From positions 18,928,001-18,992,000 of the forward strand of contig JAZBRS010000050.1 in assembly GCA_037176725.1 (NCBI GenBank): 64,000 nucleotides of DNA, given 5' to 3'. Shown here piece by piece: positions 11,271 to 21,891 of the stretch; position 1 is the stretch's first letter; every line of letters begins with the position of its first letter. The notes beneath the pieces were generated by a model. The model had not been told where the DNA came from. It ran no database searches and saw only the letters and a program-made list of their open reading frames with translations. Source of the DNA: Posidonia oceanica. Its lineage: Eukaryota; Streptophyta; Magnoliopsida; Alismatales; Posidoniaceae. A program made the position numbers and the translations under genes.

Positions 11271-11949
11271 TTATGGATACTCTGTTGAGGATAGAGTTAT
11301 CTAGGAGGTGTTGCACGGGTGAGTCGCGCCTAGGTGTTGTGCGGTTGTGCTGCGTGTTCTGTTTGGGGCTTGGCCGTAGAGTGGCGTAGCCCAGTGTGCA
11401 GTTTGCGGTGTGCTGTTTGGGGTATCCTGTGTTGGATGCCCAACTGGTTCTCTTGTTGGAGGTTCGAGTGGCTCAGTGCTGTTCGAGCGGTGGAGATTCT
11501 TTCTCTGGTGTTTCTCTAGGGTATTTTGTGGAGGATGCCCATTTGTTTCCTTGCTTGTTGGTGGGTTGGATGGCGTAGTGTTGTTCGATCTGGTGAGATC
11601 TTCTTTCCTTTGTTTTCTGGGTTTTGCGGCGAAGATGAGGGTGAGTCAGTGATGTTGACTCCCGTCTCGTTAGTTGGCGCCGCTGGTCGAGCTACTGGGT
11701 GTGATCCCAGGTGTTTCCTTCAATTTGTGGTTTTCAAGTTCAGGTGGACTATCCTTGGGGATTCAGCAAAGGTATCTCCAAGATAGTGGCATTGTAGACA
11801 GGATTGCTGGGAGGAGGAACAGCTCGTGCTGGTTTGGACCCTGTTGCTGGGAGTTGTTTTGAGTTGGAGCTCGTCTGAGTTTGACTCCCGAGTGGTCCTT
11901 ACCATTGGTGGTGGTCTCACTGGAAACAGTGATTCTTGTGGCCTAGGGT

Positions 11950-12141
11950 TTGGATGAGTTCCAGTTGCAGTTAGGCAACGTGGTGTTTTATGGTTCCCGT
12001 CAGCTAGAGAATCGCAGAGGGAACTGCCCGACCCATGTGATTTGTGTTGGCCACAGAGGTGGTGTGCTCTGGATCGGATGGGGCATCGATCTAGGAAGCA
12101 GTTCTTGGAGGCAGATAGCACCTGGTTTGCTGATCTGTTAG
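11950..12141 (+). pseudogene. RT/RNase H relic in B
   Basis: A 63-residue frame contains LQLGNVVFYGSRQLENRRGN followed by CPTH. This aligns with [20 protein letters not shown] and YPTH of element D near 23415-23490, the RNase H part of a chromovirus pol. The flanking sequence does not continue the domain. It links B to the same broad lineage as D. Confidence 0.6.
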
Positions 12142-12729
12142 TGCACTCCTGATCCGAGAAGAGCCCTGTCGTGTCTCAGTATGCTAGTTTCTCTCGTGCC
12201 ATGGATTGGAGGAGATATTTCAGGAGATGAGAGATGCTACTTAGCACGTGCTGTGAAGTTTGAGTTGTTGTTGACCGGGTGGGGCATCAGAGAAGCACAG
12301 CGAATGCTGGTTGGATCTGGTCGCACCTGGTCATCCCTGGGTTTTGCGTGTCTGCCAGAGTGGCTTAGGATGCTTCGCGACTTGGGAGACATAGAGGTGA
12401 GCTTGTGGTTGGAAATTTTGTGTCCTTAAGGGACCTTTTTCCAGGGATTAGTGGAGTTCGGACTCAAGGAGAGCTGAGTCCTTGGTGTCACTCAAGGCCT
12501 TGGCAGGGTGAGATTGTTTTGTGGAGTGTAGATTTCTCCTGCTGATTCTGAGTTTTGGGCGGCAACATTGTGCTGGTTGTCTGGGAATGTGAATTAGACA
12601 TCTGAGTTTGGTACCCTTGGCTTTTTGCCTCGTAAATTTCAGGAGCGAAATTCTTCTAAGGTGATTAGGATGTAACGACTCATATTTTAGGCAGTATTTT
12701 AGGCCAGGTATTTAATTTGGAATCTGGGT

Positions 12730-12967
12730 GTGTTAGACGCTGGAAATGCTGCGTCTTATGTTAAACGTAAGAAATCCAGCATCCAACACCTAGAATGTGG
12801 ATTTTCTAGCCTTAGAGTGTTAGATACTGGTGGGCTTGCGTCTTATGTTAGACGCAAGGAACCCTGCGTTCAACACCTGTATGTTGGTGCTTTCTGGATC
12901 TCTGACTGTAAGATGCAGAGTGTGGTGCATCTTATGTAAGACACATGGACAGATAGTGTCTAACGCT
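12730..12967 (+). repeat. Palindromic units B1-B3
   Basis: Three 60-62-bp units at 12730-12789, 12817-12876 and 12906-12967. Each has outer arms like GTGTTAGACGC/GCGTCCAACAC and a central inverted repeat such as TTGCGTCT...AGACGCAA. They lie just upstream of the LTR TATA box. B3 is the most diverged. Confidence 0.8.
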
Positions 12968-12986
12968 CTGAGTTGCACCAGCTGCC

Positions 12987-12995
12987 TATATAAGG
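12987..12995 (+). promoter_or_regulatory. LTR TATA box (B)
   Basis: TATATAAGG, 316 bp into the LTR and immediately after the third palindromic unit. It is well placed for an LTR promoter; transcription would then begin near 13020. Confidence 0.6.
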
Positions 12996-13487
12996 AGTAA
13001 GTCGGTGGCTTCTTGGGGGTGTTTCTTTCCCCTCTTCCTCCCCTTCTCCTCTGGCGTCGTGAGGGTGCTGCCGGTGGTCCTTGGGTGCTTTTGGATGCTT
13101 GGGGAGATAGGATGAAAGAGGTAAGACTGGGTTCTTGGATTCAAGTCTCTCTCTCTCTTTTTCTTTCCTTTCTCTTGATGGCACCCACTGACCCTCGAGG
13201 TTCTTGCTGTGCATGGGTTGCTGTGGGTTTGGTGGATGGCCAAAGGACGCTAGAGGCATGGCCAGAAGCTTGCGGGGAGCCTTGGATCATGCTGGAGCTC
13301 ACTGTGTTGGCTCGCCTCTTGGGTGCAAGGTACACACCCTTTAGAGATTCTTTGCAAGCTTTGATGATGTATTCTTCTTGTTGCATGCCATGGATGAGTT
13401 GTCTTATGGTCATGCTTGATTGCCATGTGATTGGTTGTAGTTTTGCATGCCTGAGTAGGAGGATATAGTTAGGTCTCTGTTGCAGGA

Positions 13488-14025
13488 GTGTAGGACGCAG
13501 GCCTTGGTGCGTCCAACGTTGGATGCAGCCTGAGCCGCGTCTTACGCATCTGTCTCAATAATGGCATGTTCCCTGATGAAATGATGTTGGTTGACCTCCT
13601 TAATTTGATATAGGATACATACTAGTGTGTTGGATGCCTTTGGATTATATCTTGATGCCATGGTGTTTTATTGGAAACTTATATGCATCGATTCAGGGGA
13701 TTATTAGTTAATGATTTGCCTCTGGGGTGTATGACGCGGGTCTGCTTGCGTCTAATGTAAGACGCAAGCTTATGTGCGTAATACACATCCAACTGGTTAT
13801 CTGATATGCATGTTCCCCTTTTTGAGTTAATTCATATAGTTTTGGGAGTTGGAGTGTGGTTTCAATGTTTGTTTGTAGTTCCTTGTGGTATATAGTTGTT
13901 CCCTACTCGAGATGACTAGAATGTATACAAGTTTTAGGAGATTTCATTTAAGGTGTGAGCCTGGGGTGTTGGACGCACAAGGTGCTGCGTCTAACGTAAG
14001 ACGCAGCACAATGTGCGTCTTACAC
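13488..14025 (+). repeat. Palindromic units B4-B6
   Basis: Units at 13488-13549, 13727-13786 and 13966-14025, about 239 bp apart. In B5 the inner arms are GCTTGCGTCT and AGACGCAAGC; in B6 they are TGCTGCGTCT and AGACGCAGCA. Both pair perfectly over ten bases although their sequences differ. These units lie downstream of the TATA box and would be in the transcript. Confidence 0.85.
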
Positions 14026-16331
14026 TTCAGGACTGGTTCCAGCCCTTTTTCCCAGGTAGGTGAGTTGTTTTGGTGTCATATTAATCTGGTAGGTAATACT
14101 ATAGTATAATAATGATTAGGAAAATCATTAAGATGATTTTAGGAATGCCTAAAAGAGTTAGCAAGACTCCCTTGGTGGTATAGTTGATATAAAAGGCTAT
14201 ATGACATAGAAAGACTAAGGTTTTCCCTTAATGGTTTAGATGGACTTTAGGGTTAATATTTAACCCTAGGTTTAGATATTGGTTTAGTGTTTAGTGTGGG
14301 TGTTCGGCCTTGTAAGTCGAATGGGACTTCGAGACTGTTGCTCTAACCTTGGTGTGGTTTTCCGTGCAATGTTTGGCACGACTCTCTGTGGTGTTTTTTG
14401 AGATATGCTTTAGATGGTTTTTGAAATGTTTTTAAAAGAGTTTTAAAAGGAAAGATGGATAAGGTTTTGGAATGATATTTAAATGGATTTCGAATGGTTT
14501 TCCAAAGGATGTTTTGGAAAGAAAAATGCATTAGTTTTGCAAAGGCTTTGGAATAGGTTTTGCCGTGTATTGTTGGGTTAAGATACTGAAGTGAGTGTCG
14601 TCTAGACACGGGATCGTGGCCAAGCAATGTGGCTACTTTCTTGGTGCGTCGGACACGTCACCTAGGTTGAGGTCCGTAGCAATAGTTGAATGTTTTGGCA
14701 TTGGTTTTGGTTGTGGACCGAGACTTAGGCACCCGACCGGCCTTTCCTAAGGTCGTGAGCTGCTTGCCAAGGCGAGGTTCGAATATTTGTTGCTGGCCAA
14801 GACTCCAAGGTGAGTGTAGCCTGGACCCAAGAGTGTGACTACATTCCTTGGGAATGTGATTACATTCCATGGTGTGTTGGACACTTCACTGGGGTTGAGG
14901 CCAGTGGGCCAAGATACTTAAGGGTTGTGTTGTCTAGACCCAGGATCGTGGCCAAGCTACGTGGCTATTTTCCTGGCATGTCGAACACCTCACCTAGGTT
15001 GAGGTCTGCGAGTCAAGGTGCCGTCCGTACCTAGTGTATCGTGGCAGTGGACATGGGAGGTATGATACTCCTGCGTAGCTGTTGTGATATCCTGGATGCT
15101 ACGGGTACCAAGACTAGTCTTTGGGTATTGTCGGAGCCTAGGAGGAGGTGCCTCCGATGGTCCGAGCACTGAGTTTGGACGTCAATAAAGCGTATCCTAT
15201 GGTTTTCCTCAGAGGAGACAGCTTGCTCTGGTGGGGTGAGCGGCTTTCCCAAGTGGGGTTAGCCTTTTAAGGGTCTTTCATTTGGGAGGACATCAGGACG
15301 GGCAGATTCCTCCATAGGGTGGTTATCCGTGGCAGTGCAGTACACTTAGGTGGCTGCTTGTAGCCAGTGACGGTTACTTGGGCCCGTGTGACACGACACA
15401 GAGGGGTCCTACCGAGGAGGTTGGACTTCGGGACAGATAGGTGTGCCTTGTCCGTGGCAGTACAGTGCGCTTCGACGGCTGCTTGTAGCCAGTGTTTGCT
15501 TGTTTGTGGTTGTCACCGCGCCAGTTGGGCGTAGGGCCTGTGCTAGTGAGGCGCTACAGTGTTGCTTTGTCCTGATTTAGGGAATCAAGTTTTGGTCTAG
15601 AGTAGATTGTGCTTGCCGAGCGATGGCTCGTGGTTGGTTTTTGGTCCAGGACGGACCATGTGTTTTGCTGCGCTTATGGGACGTTGTTGCTTGGTTTTGG
15701 TGCTTGTTGTGCTGTGCGTACTGGATGCAATAGAGGCATTCAAACGATGTTGGCTGTCTGGTCCGCCCAATGAGGGCGTGGGACCAGGCTCTGAGTTTGG
15801 TTTTGTGGTCTTGTGCTTGATTTGGTTAGAATGGCCATTTCATGTGTGCTTTTGAGGTTTTGAAAGAGCATGCATATGATTTTGAAAGGAAAAAAAGATA
15901 AGTATTTTCAAAGGCATGTTTTATAAGTTTTACTGCTTGCTGGGCAATAGTTTGCTGCCCTGTTGTGTGTTGGGGCATCTAGGTGTGATGCCCGTGCTTG
16001 TTTGTTGTGGTGTGGTTACGCTGGTTCCCTTAGCACTGTTGGCTGAGTGGTTTAGGTGGGGTGTGTGCTGGGTGACCGTTTTGTCTGGTCACTCACATGT
16101 GCTTTGCTTTGGTGTTTCCACAGGTGCAGGATAGGTGTTGTTCGCTTGCTAGTGCACATGGGAGGAGTTACGCTGCCACACATCAGGATCTCTAGGTAAG
16201 TAAGTTAGTTTTATTTAATTCCTGCTTTATTGTATTGTGAGAATTTAGTTCTGTAGTTTATAAATATTAATAAAAAGATAAAAATAGAAAATATAGCAAG
16301 TTGAGAGGTAACGGCTGGACAGATCGTTACA

Positions 16332-18239
16332 TGCGCATGTTCTGTACATAGTCATCCGAACTTTAGCTGCTCCACTCACGTCGGTCTGTATCATGATAGT
16401 ACTCCTTTCATGTCTACGTCCAAAGTTTACTCATGTGCATGTCTCCTTGCACGAACCATGCTGGTGGCCAAAGGTGAGGGGTGTGATACCATGTACTCAC
16501 CTCTTGAAGATTTTTTTTTAACCTATTTATGTGGCTAAATTGACCCTACCGGAAAAGATTTCATATTTACATCCCTCTTTTAAGATAAAAAAATTTGCGT
16601 TGTAGTCATGAACTCATGACGAAATGGTGAGACTCTCGCCAAGCAGTATGTTACCTTGTGTCAAAAAGTAAGATAGATTTCTTTAATAAAAGTTAAATTT
16701 TAGGTTTGAATCTAGATACCGATTAATAAAGTTTAGATTCAGATAGGACCTCATTCGAAATGTTAGCGTTGGAAGTCTTTTTATCAATAAAGTTGCATTA
16801 CTCCCGCTTATCAGCCTGCAGCTCAATTCATTTACGTAGGTTGACATGACTCTTATCTCCATTCCATCCTATCTACTGACATGACATGATTTTTACCATG
16901 TATTATAATACGAGTTTTAATTTCATTTATAATAAAGAGATTATATAATTGTAATTTATTATTTTGACAGAAATTGATATTACAATTTTAGCGATAAGAA
17001 AAATATTCCAAAGCCTCAAAAGGTGAAGAGAAAATCCAAATATATAACAATCGAGAGGTGAAAATGGTGTACCCACCAAATACCGATATAGCTTTTCTGA
17101 TTTTGCTACGTGGGACAACCAATTTCTTCCGTAGATAATCTGCACCTGAAGTGAGCTCACTGAGCTCCAGTTGCCATCAATTTCAAGTCCCCGAGAGCTC
17201 TTTGCTGATCTCACCCCTTTCCAAACTCCAAGACTTGATAAAGGAGTTCGTGTTCGTCTCTGCAAGTCTCAATTATGATACTTTGATCTCTCCCACTCAA
17301 GAAAACGATCTCTAGTCATGTTGCGATCTTGCATAACCTTGGGTTTTTTCTTCTCCGCAAAGGTCAAATCAAAGTGCAAGGTGATAACGATGATGACATG
17401 AACCCTAGGTTAATCTCTCTTGGTGGTGTGGGGGATTGCATGTTGTTCGCCACATCGGTCTCGTTCAGGAGGCGCCAACTTTTGATTAGGTCCTTGGGAG
17501 GACACTCTTGTTGAAATCATTTGGAGAAGAAGCATGAGCGGTTGCAGAAGAGGCGAAAAGAGAAGAAGATGAGGGAATTGCAGGTGAAAGAAGAAGAAGA
17601 TTCTAGCAATTTGAAATGAAAAATAAGTAAAATTATATTACCTTTTCAACTTCCAAAAGACGTGAAAAAAAGGAACTATCACATCAATAACAGAGTGGTA
17701 ATAGTAGGAGAGAGGAAGCTCGCTTCACACGACCGACCATCATGTTACAAACCATGTTAGAGTCAAATCTTCAGAGTTGATTTTGAAGTCGAAAATGAGG
17801 TCATAATATGATACGTCATGACGAAAGGGGTGAACGAGGCCAATGGTAAGAATGTTTTGAGGCGGATTACCCCTACTTTGGATACGAGTAGGCATAAAGG
17901 CCAAGCAGGTTTGCTTGCATTTATTCGTCTTTTAGTGCATGCAATTGGATTCATCTTGATTTTATGTCCTAAAAATGGATGGATGTGAAAAAAGAGAAGA
18001 ATGGATGAAGGTCAAGGGCAAGAGTCTTACCGATGAATACCTGTTTTCATCCCTTTTTAGAATTCTTAGGTCATTATTAAGCATGGGTAGGTTTAGAGTT
18101 TATTGTGTTTAGCTTATGCTAATTTGGCGTGTTGTCTGTCTCATTGTCATCCTTTGCTGTATACACTCCTCTCTGAATTCAATAAAACTCAGCCACTAGT
18201 GTCTCTTCTCCACAATTCTGTCTATAATATCTACTACTA
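16332..18239. other. Unassigned DNA between B and hAT-1
   Basis: AT-rich DNA without recognised domains. A minus-strand frame at 16927-17265 and plus-strand frames near 17329-17614 (the last ending in a Lys/Glu-rich tail with RKEKKMRELQ) could be pieces of a host gene but match no family I know. A possible poly(A) signal, AATAAA, lies near 18180. This is the best place in the window to look for low-copy host sequence. Confidence 0.4.
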
Positions 18240-18451
18240 AAAATTCTATGAATAAGCCCACGGACGTGCCGGGCCCTGGATAGGCCCAATACGACCCGCT
18301 ATGCAAGTCGGGCCAGGTCGATCTGAATTTAAAAAAAAAAAATAAAAATGAAAATCCAACCGTCGCTTAACGTTGCATATGTAACGTTGCATTCGCAACG
18401 GTATTGTGTGCAGCGTCTGTTTTTTTTTTCTTTCTTTTTTTTTTCTTCTTC

Positions 18452-18459
18452 TATAAATA
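18452..18459 (+). promoter_or_regulatory. TATA box of hAT-1
   Basis: TATAAATA about 314 bp before the transposase ATG. The same motif in the same context is found in hAT-2 (minus strand, near 27357). Confidence 0.55.
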
Positions 18460-18765
18460 TCTTCCTATATCTCTCATTTTTTTTACACAACTCACTTTTT
18501 CTTTATTCTCTATTCCACTACGATTACACACTTTCATTCTCTTAATTTTCTCATTTTCTCCAACTATTTCAAATTCTCAAGATTCAAGTGGAGAATTCAA
18601 GTTTAGCTCCGAACTCCGTCTGCTACTTTGCTCTAGCCTCCAACAACAAAAATTCTTTACTTCTAATCCCTCCAATTTCTCTACTTCTAATCCCTCTATT
18701 TTTGGATTTTAGGATTTTTAGGTTAAGGATTCTTTTTATTATTATCAGTTTTTTTATATATTATA

Positions 18766-19007
18766 ATGGAAAATATAGGAAGCCATGATTATATCCCAAC
18801 CGAGGAGTCTGACCAGTTTCAAAACACCCAAACACGATCCACAGCCACAAAGAAACCTAGGAAACAAAGTTCATGGATTTGGGAATATGTAACCTTAGAC
18901 CCTATAAAAGAAAATAAATGTTATTGTAATTATTGTAGTATATGATACACTTATCCGATGGGAGGGGGTGTAGATCACATAGCTAGACATTTACAAAAAT
19001 GTATAGC
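18766..19007 (+). pseudogene. hAT-1 transposase, N-terminal BED finger
   Basis: ATG at 18766. The protein runs MENIGSHDYIPTEES, then KKPRKQSSWIWEYV, then a BED-type zinc finger with CYCNYC and DHIARHLQKC, the DNA-binding part of Ac-like transposases. An in-frame TGA at 18943-18945 sits inside the finger; hAT-2 has TGA at the equivalent codon. The coding region is cut at 19007 by element D and resumes at 30038. Confidence 0.8.
19003..19007 (+). other. Target-site duplication of D, left copy
   Basis: ATAGC directly before the TGTAACACC start of D, repeated exactly at 30033-30037 after its end. It is a typical 5-bp LTR-element duplication. Confidence 0.9.
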
Positions 19008-20423
19008 TGTAACACCTGAGAATTTATTTCCCTTGTAATCACACAATTTAATTAATTCCTGTATTTGTGGACAGGTGTTATTGGCCCCGTGTGTCCTACT
19101 TGTGATTGTTTGTGTGGCCCACTTGTGGTTTACTGTGGGTCCCATTTGTGGTTGTGTGGGTCCCATTTATGGTTATGTGGGTCGCACTTATCATTTGTAG
19201 TGAGTCCCACTTAGGTTGTCGTGGACTCCACTTGTGGTAGTTGGTGAGACTAGGTGGTGGTTTGGTCCTTGTTCTTATCCTTTTTGCATTTGGTCCCTAT
19301 CTTCTGCATTCGTGCCATTTCCTAATTCTTCAAGGGGTGTCATGTAATTTATCTAACATATTACTGTACTTGGGCCCACGTGACACTGTGTATATGTATT
19401 TCGTTCACGGAAGGATTCGCAGGCGGTACCGGCTGGTGAGGGTGTAAGTATTTTTCCAGGATAAAACAGACATTATGGTAGACACTGTGCATCTTTTCAT
19501 TAACTTTAAATCTTATGATTTTATTCCGTGTACCTCACACTTTCTCCTTCCCCCCTCCCTCTCTCTCTCTCTCTCTCCTTTCCTTTCTCCCCCTCTCTTT
19601 CTCTCCCTTCCCACTCAGTCTCTCTCCCCCTCCCCTCCACACGTTTTCCCCGCTTTCTCCTTCCCTCCCGCTCCTCCTTCCACCCTCCCTTCGCTGTTTC
19701 TCTTCCCATCTCTCTCGTCTCATCTCCCTCTGCCCCACCTCCTCTCCCTCCTCTCCATCCTCTCTCCCCCTCACCCATCCTCCTCCACCTCTTTCCCTTC
19801 TTTTTTCCCCTTTTTTGTGTTGAATTCGACGACGATGGCGTGGGGACTCCGGCCTTTGTCCCGGTGGAACGGTGGACTCGAGTGCGGTACGTGAGATCAG
19901 TTTCGGCGGTGGATCGCCGGAGTTCGCCTCGGATCGTCAGAAACAGTGGAATCCCTCACTATCTGAGGTACATGCTCCGCCTTCCTAGCTCCATTTTTGC
20001 CAAAAATCGTAGAATTATGTTCCTTACCAAGAATTACATGCTATGGTAGTGATTTGATATTTTTTAGAGAATTATATGGATTTTTGAGTGAATTATTTGG
20101 CCTATGTGGATATTATGCATATGTTGTGGTTTTTCGTGTTTTGTGTGAGGCATGAGCTATGGATTGGCATGTTTATAGTTTGGTTGTGTTCCTTATTCAA
20201 TTCTAGTCGTTTCAGTATATTATATGCTATTTTTAGTTGCAGGTGCAGATGGTTAGTTGGTTGGAGTCATAGTACATATAGTCGGAGTCACGTAGTTGTC
20301 CACTGCAGTTTCCTAGCACATATTTCTGCTGTTTAGCCTTTAGCTTATTGTAATTGTTGTAATTCATTAAGTTTTAATTTGTTGAGATTTTGGAATGTGT
20401 TGGTTGCGACTCGGGTCGTTACA
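19008..20423 (+). repeat. 5' LTR of D (1416 bp)
   Basis: Aligned with 23937-24675 plus 27644-28310 and 29840-30032 of the 3' LTR. It contains a CT-rich stretch (about 19535-19810) whose long reading frames are compositional, not genes. Relative to the 3' LTR it lacks about 1.5 kb between TATATTATATGC and TTTTTAGTTGCAGG near 20230. Confidence 0.85.
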
Positions 20424-20427
20424 GAAT

Positions 20428-20440
20428 TGGTATCAGAGCC
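20428..20440 (+). other. Primer-binding site of D
   Basis: TGGTATCAGAGCC, complementary to the 3' end of initiator Met tRNA, four bases after the LTR end. Confidence 0.9.
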
Positions 20441-20600
20441 CAGGTTCACTAGGTTGCACTAGTCTAGGAGTGTTTAGTCTAGTGACTCCATATGAATTTG
20501 CATATCATGGTTGAGTCTGCACCTGTCGGTTTTTTCTATCATATATTGTTGTTTGTCTCATTAACTGTGGTGCAGGTTGTTGTTCCTCTTCCGTTGCAAA

Positions 20601-21774
20601 ATGCCTCTCCGTAGTCGTAAGAAGGACAAGGCACCTGCTGTGGAGCCCAGCTCTTGAGAGAAGAGCGGATGGCAGGGTGTGCGGACTGAGTTGCGGAGCT
20701 AGATGCACGGAATCTCTCATGCTTTTGGCAAAGGCGGTTCTAGTGGATCGTCTAGGGGAGATCCGTGGCTACGTCAGTTGAGCAAGCTTCACCCACCGAC
20801 ATTCAAGGAAAAAGGTGCTTCTGAGGAATGCAAGGCATGACTGTGGCGGATCGAGAAGTTGCTGGACAGCATGGCGTGCCCAGTTGAGCACTGGGTGTGA
20901 TTGGCCGCGTTTCAACTAGAAGGAGATGCTGATGATTGGTGGACAGCTACAAGGCAGCTGAAGTTTCTGGATTCTATAACGATCAACATCAAGTGGAAGG
21001 ACTTTGAGGCTGCTTTCCACGATAAGTATTTCCCGAACCATGTGCAAAATCAGCTCGACTGAGAGTTCCGGAATCTCCAACAGGGTAGCATGACTGCGGC
21101 GGAATATGATGCTACGTTTGCCCAGTTGGAGTGGTTTGTCCAAGCCTTCGATTCTGAAAAGAGGCGGGCGAATAGATTCCTAGAAGGCCTTCAACCCAAC
21201 TTGAGGGTGAAGGTGATGGGCTGCCGATGCACGACGGTAGCTGATATGGTCCAGATGGCTTCCCGTTTTGAGGAGGAATACCAGCAGTTTATGGAATGTC
21301 ACTCCAAGGGGAAGACCAACTCGTCTTTTGCTTCTTGGTTCTTGTTCTCTAGTCTACCAAGTTCTAGTGGCACGAGTAGTCCAGGAAAGAGGAAGAAGGA
21401 CAGATCTAGAGGTGCTTCTAGTGCCCGGCACAGCTTGACGGGAGGTAGCAGGACCGGTTCTGTCTCTAGTGTGTGGCACAGTTTTGCTGGAGTTGGTAGC
21501 GCTGTTCCTAGCCAGGCTACTTCGAGTGGACAGGGGAGTGCCCAGTGTTTCCAGTGTGGCCAGACGGATCACTTTGCAGCGGACTGCCCTCGAGCGCAAC
21601 AGACTACAGGTCAAAGAGGAACAGTTTGCTACAACTGTGGGAGATTGGGACATACCCAGAAGTTCTGTCCTGATTGTCCCAAGAGAGCGGGGAGTGCACC
21701 ATAGCAGTTGACTCAGGGGCGAGTGTTCACCATTTCTGTTCCCGACAATGGGCCCTCTGGTGATGTTATAGAGG
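20601..21774 (+). pseudogene. gag: gag of D
   Basis: ATG at 20601 (MPLRSRKKDKAPAVEPSS). The capsid region contains LAAFQLEGDADDWW, FHDKYFPNHVQNQ and MTAAEYDATFAQLEWF. Two CCHC knuckles follow: CFQCGQTDHFAADC and CYNCGRLGHTQKFC. The frame ends in a conserved lead-in to protease, SGDVIEG. Several in-frame stops (near 20655, 20700, 20838, 20898 and 21060) replace Arg, Gln or Trp codons expected from the family. The gag-to-protease junction carries a likely intron. Confidence 0.9.
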
Positions 21775-21891
21775 GTAAGTTCCTGTAGTTTCCTTGGATG
21801 GTGTAATCCATTGTATGTTATTGTTTCTTTCCCCTGTAATATGAACCTTGTTGTTTAATTGGAGGTGTTGTTGCTTGTGCTTTGGCCTTAG
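21775..21891 (+). other. Probable 117-bp intron between gag and PR of D
   Basis: A perfect plant donor, GTAAGT, follows GAGG, and a T-rich stretch ends in GGCCTTAG. The sequence is T-rich and has in-frame stops. Joining the sides gives VIEG then SYLVAGRMAKVFF, the expected continuation from gag into protease. The length is a multiple of three, so the frame is kept. This is inferred from sequence; no transcript evidence is available. Confidence 0.65.

Larger units (their letters stand above)
10022..12670 (+). other. Largely non-coding interior of B
   Basis: GT-rich DNA with many short accidental reading frames and no gag, protease, YxDD or integrase motif. It holds a hairpin minisatellite (10786-11270) and one short relic of RT/RNase H (11950-12141). 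The rest shows nothing I can assign. Confidence 0.6.
8829..16331 (+). mobile_element. Element B: non-autonomous large-LTR element (LARD-like)
   Basis: Two direct repeats (8829-10001 and the last 1.17 kb of 12671-16331) bracket an interior with an initiator-Met-type primer site. The segment just before the 3' LTR (TTTCAGGAGCGAAATTC) matches the TTTCGGGGACGAAATT context found before chromovirus 3' LTRs. The interior is only 2.67 kb and lacks a usable gag or pol; one relic matches RNase H of element D. Long LTRs around a mostly non-coding core are the hallmark of LARD elements, here probably derived from a Tekay/Del-type parent. The 5' LTR has lost about two-thirds of its length. Confidence 0.8.
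12671..16331 (+). repeat. 3' LTR of B (3.66 kb)
   Basis: Starts TGTAACGAC and ends GTCGTTACA (one difference, GATCGTTACA), forming a terminal inverted repeat. It contains a TATA box at 12987, three palindromic units upstream of it and three downstream, and a region at about 14940-15170 that also occurs in the D 3' LTR near 28970-29160. The right flank, from 16332, is unrelated DNA. No target-site duplication can be tested because the 5' end of B is lost. Confidence 0.85.

Noticed and set aside
9300..12429. Many short plus-strand frames in element B
   Set aside because: Gly/Val/Leu/Trp-rich products of GT-rich DNA with no domain, apart from the RNase H relic near 11950.
19475..20049. Several long overlapping reading frames in both strands of the D 5' LTR
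   Set aside because: They follow a CT-rich stretch, give Ser/Pro/Leu- or Arg/Glu/Gly-rich proteins in all frames, and recur in the 3' LTR; compositional.
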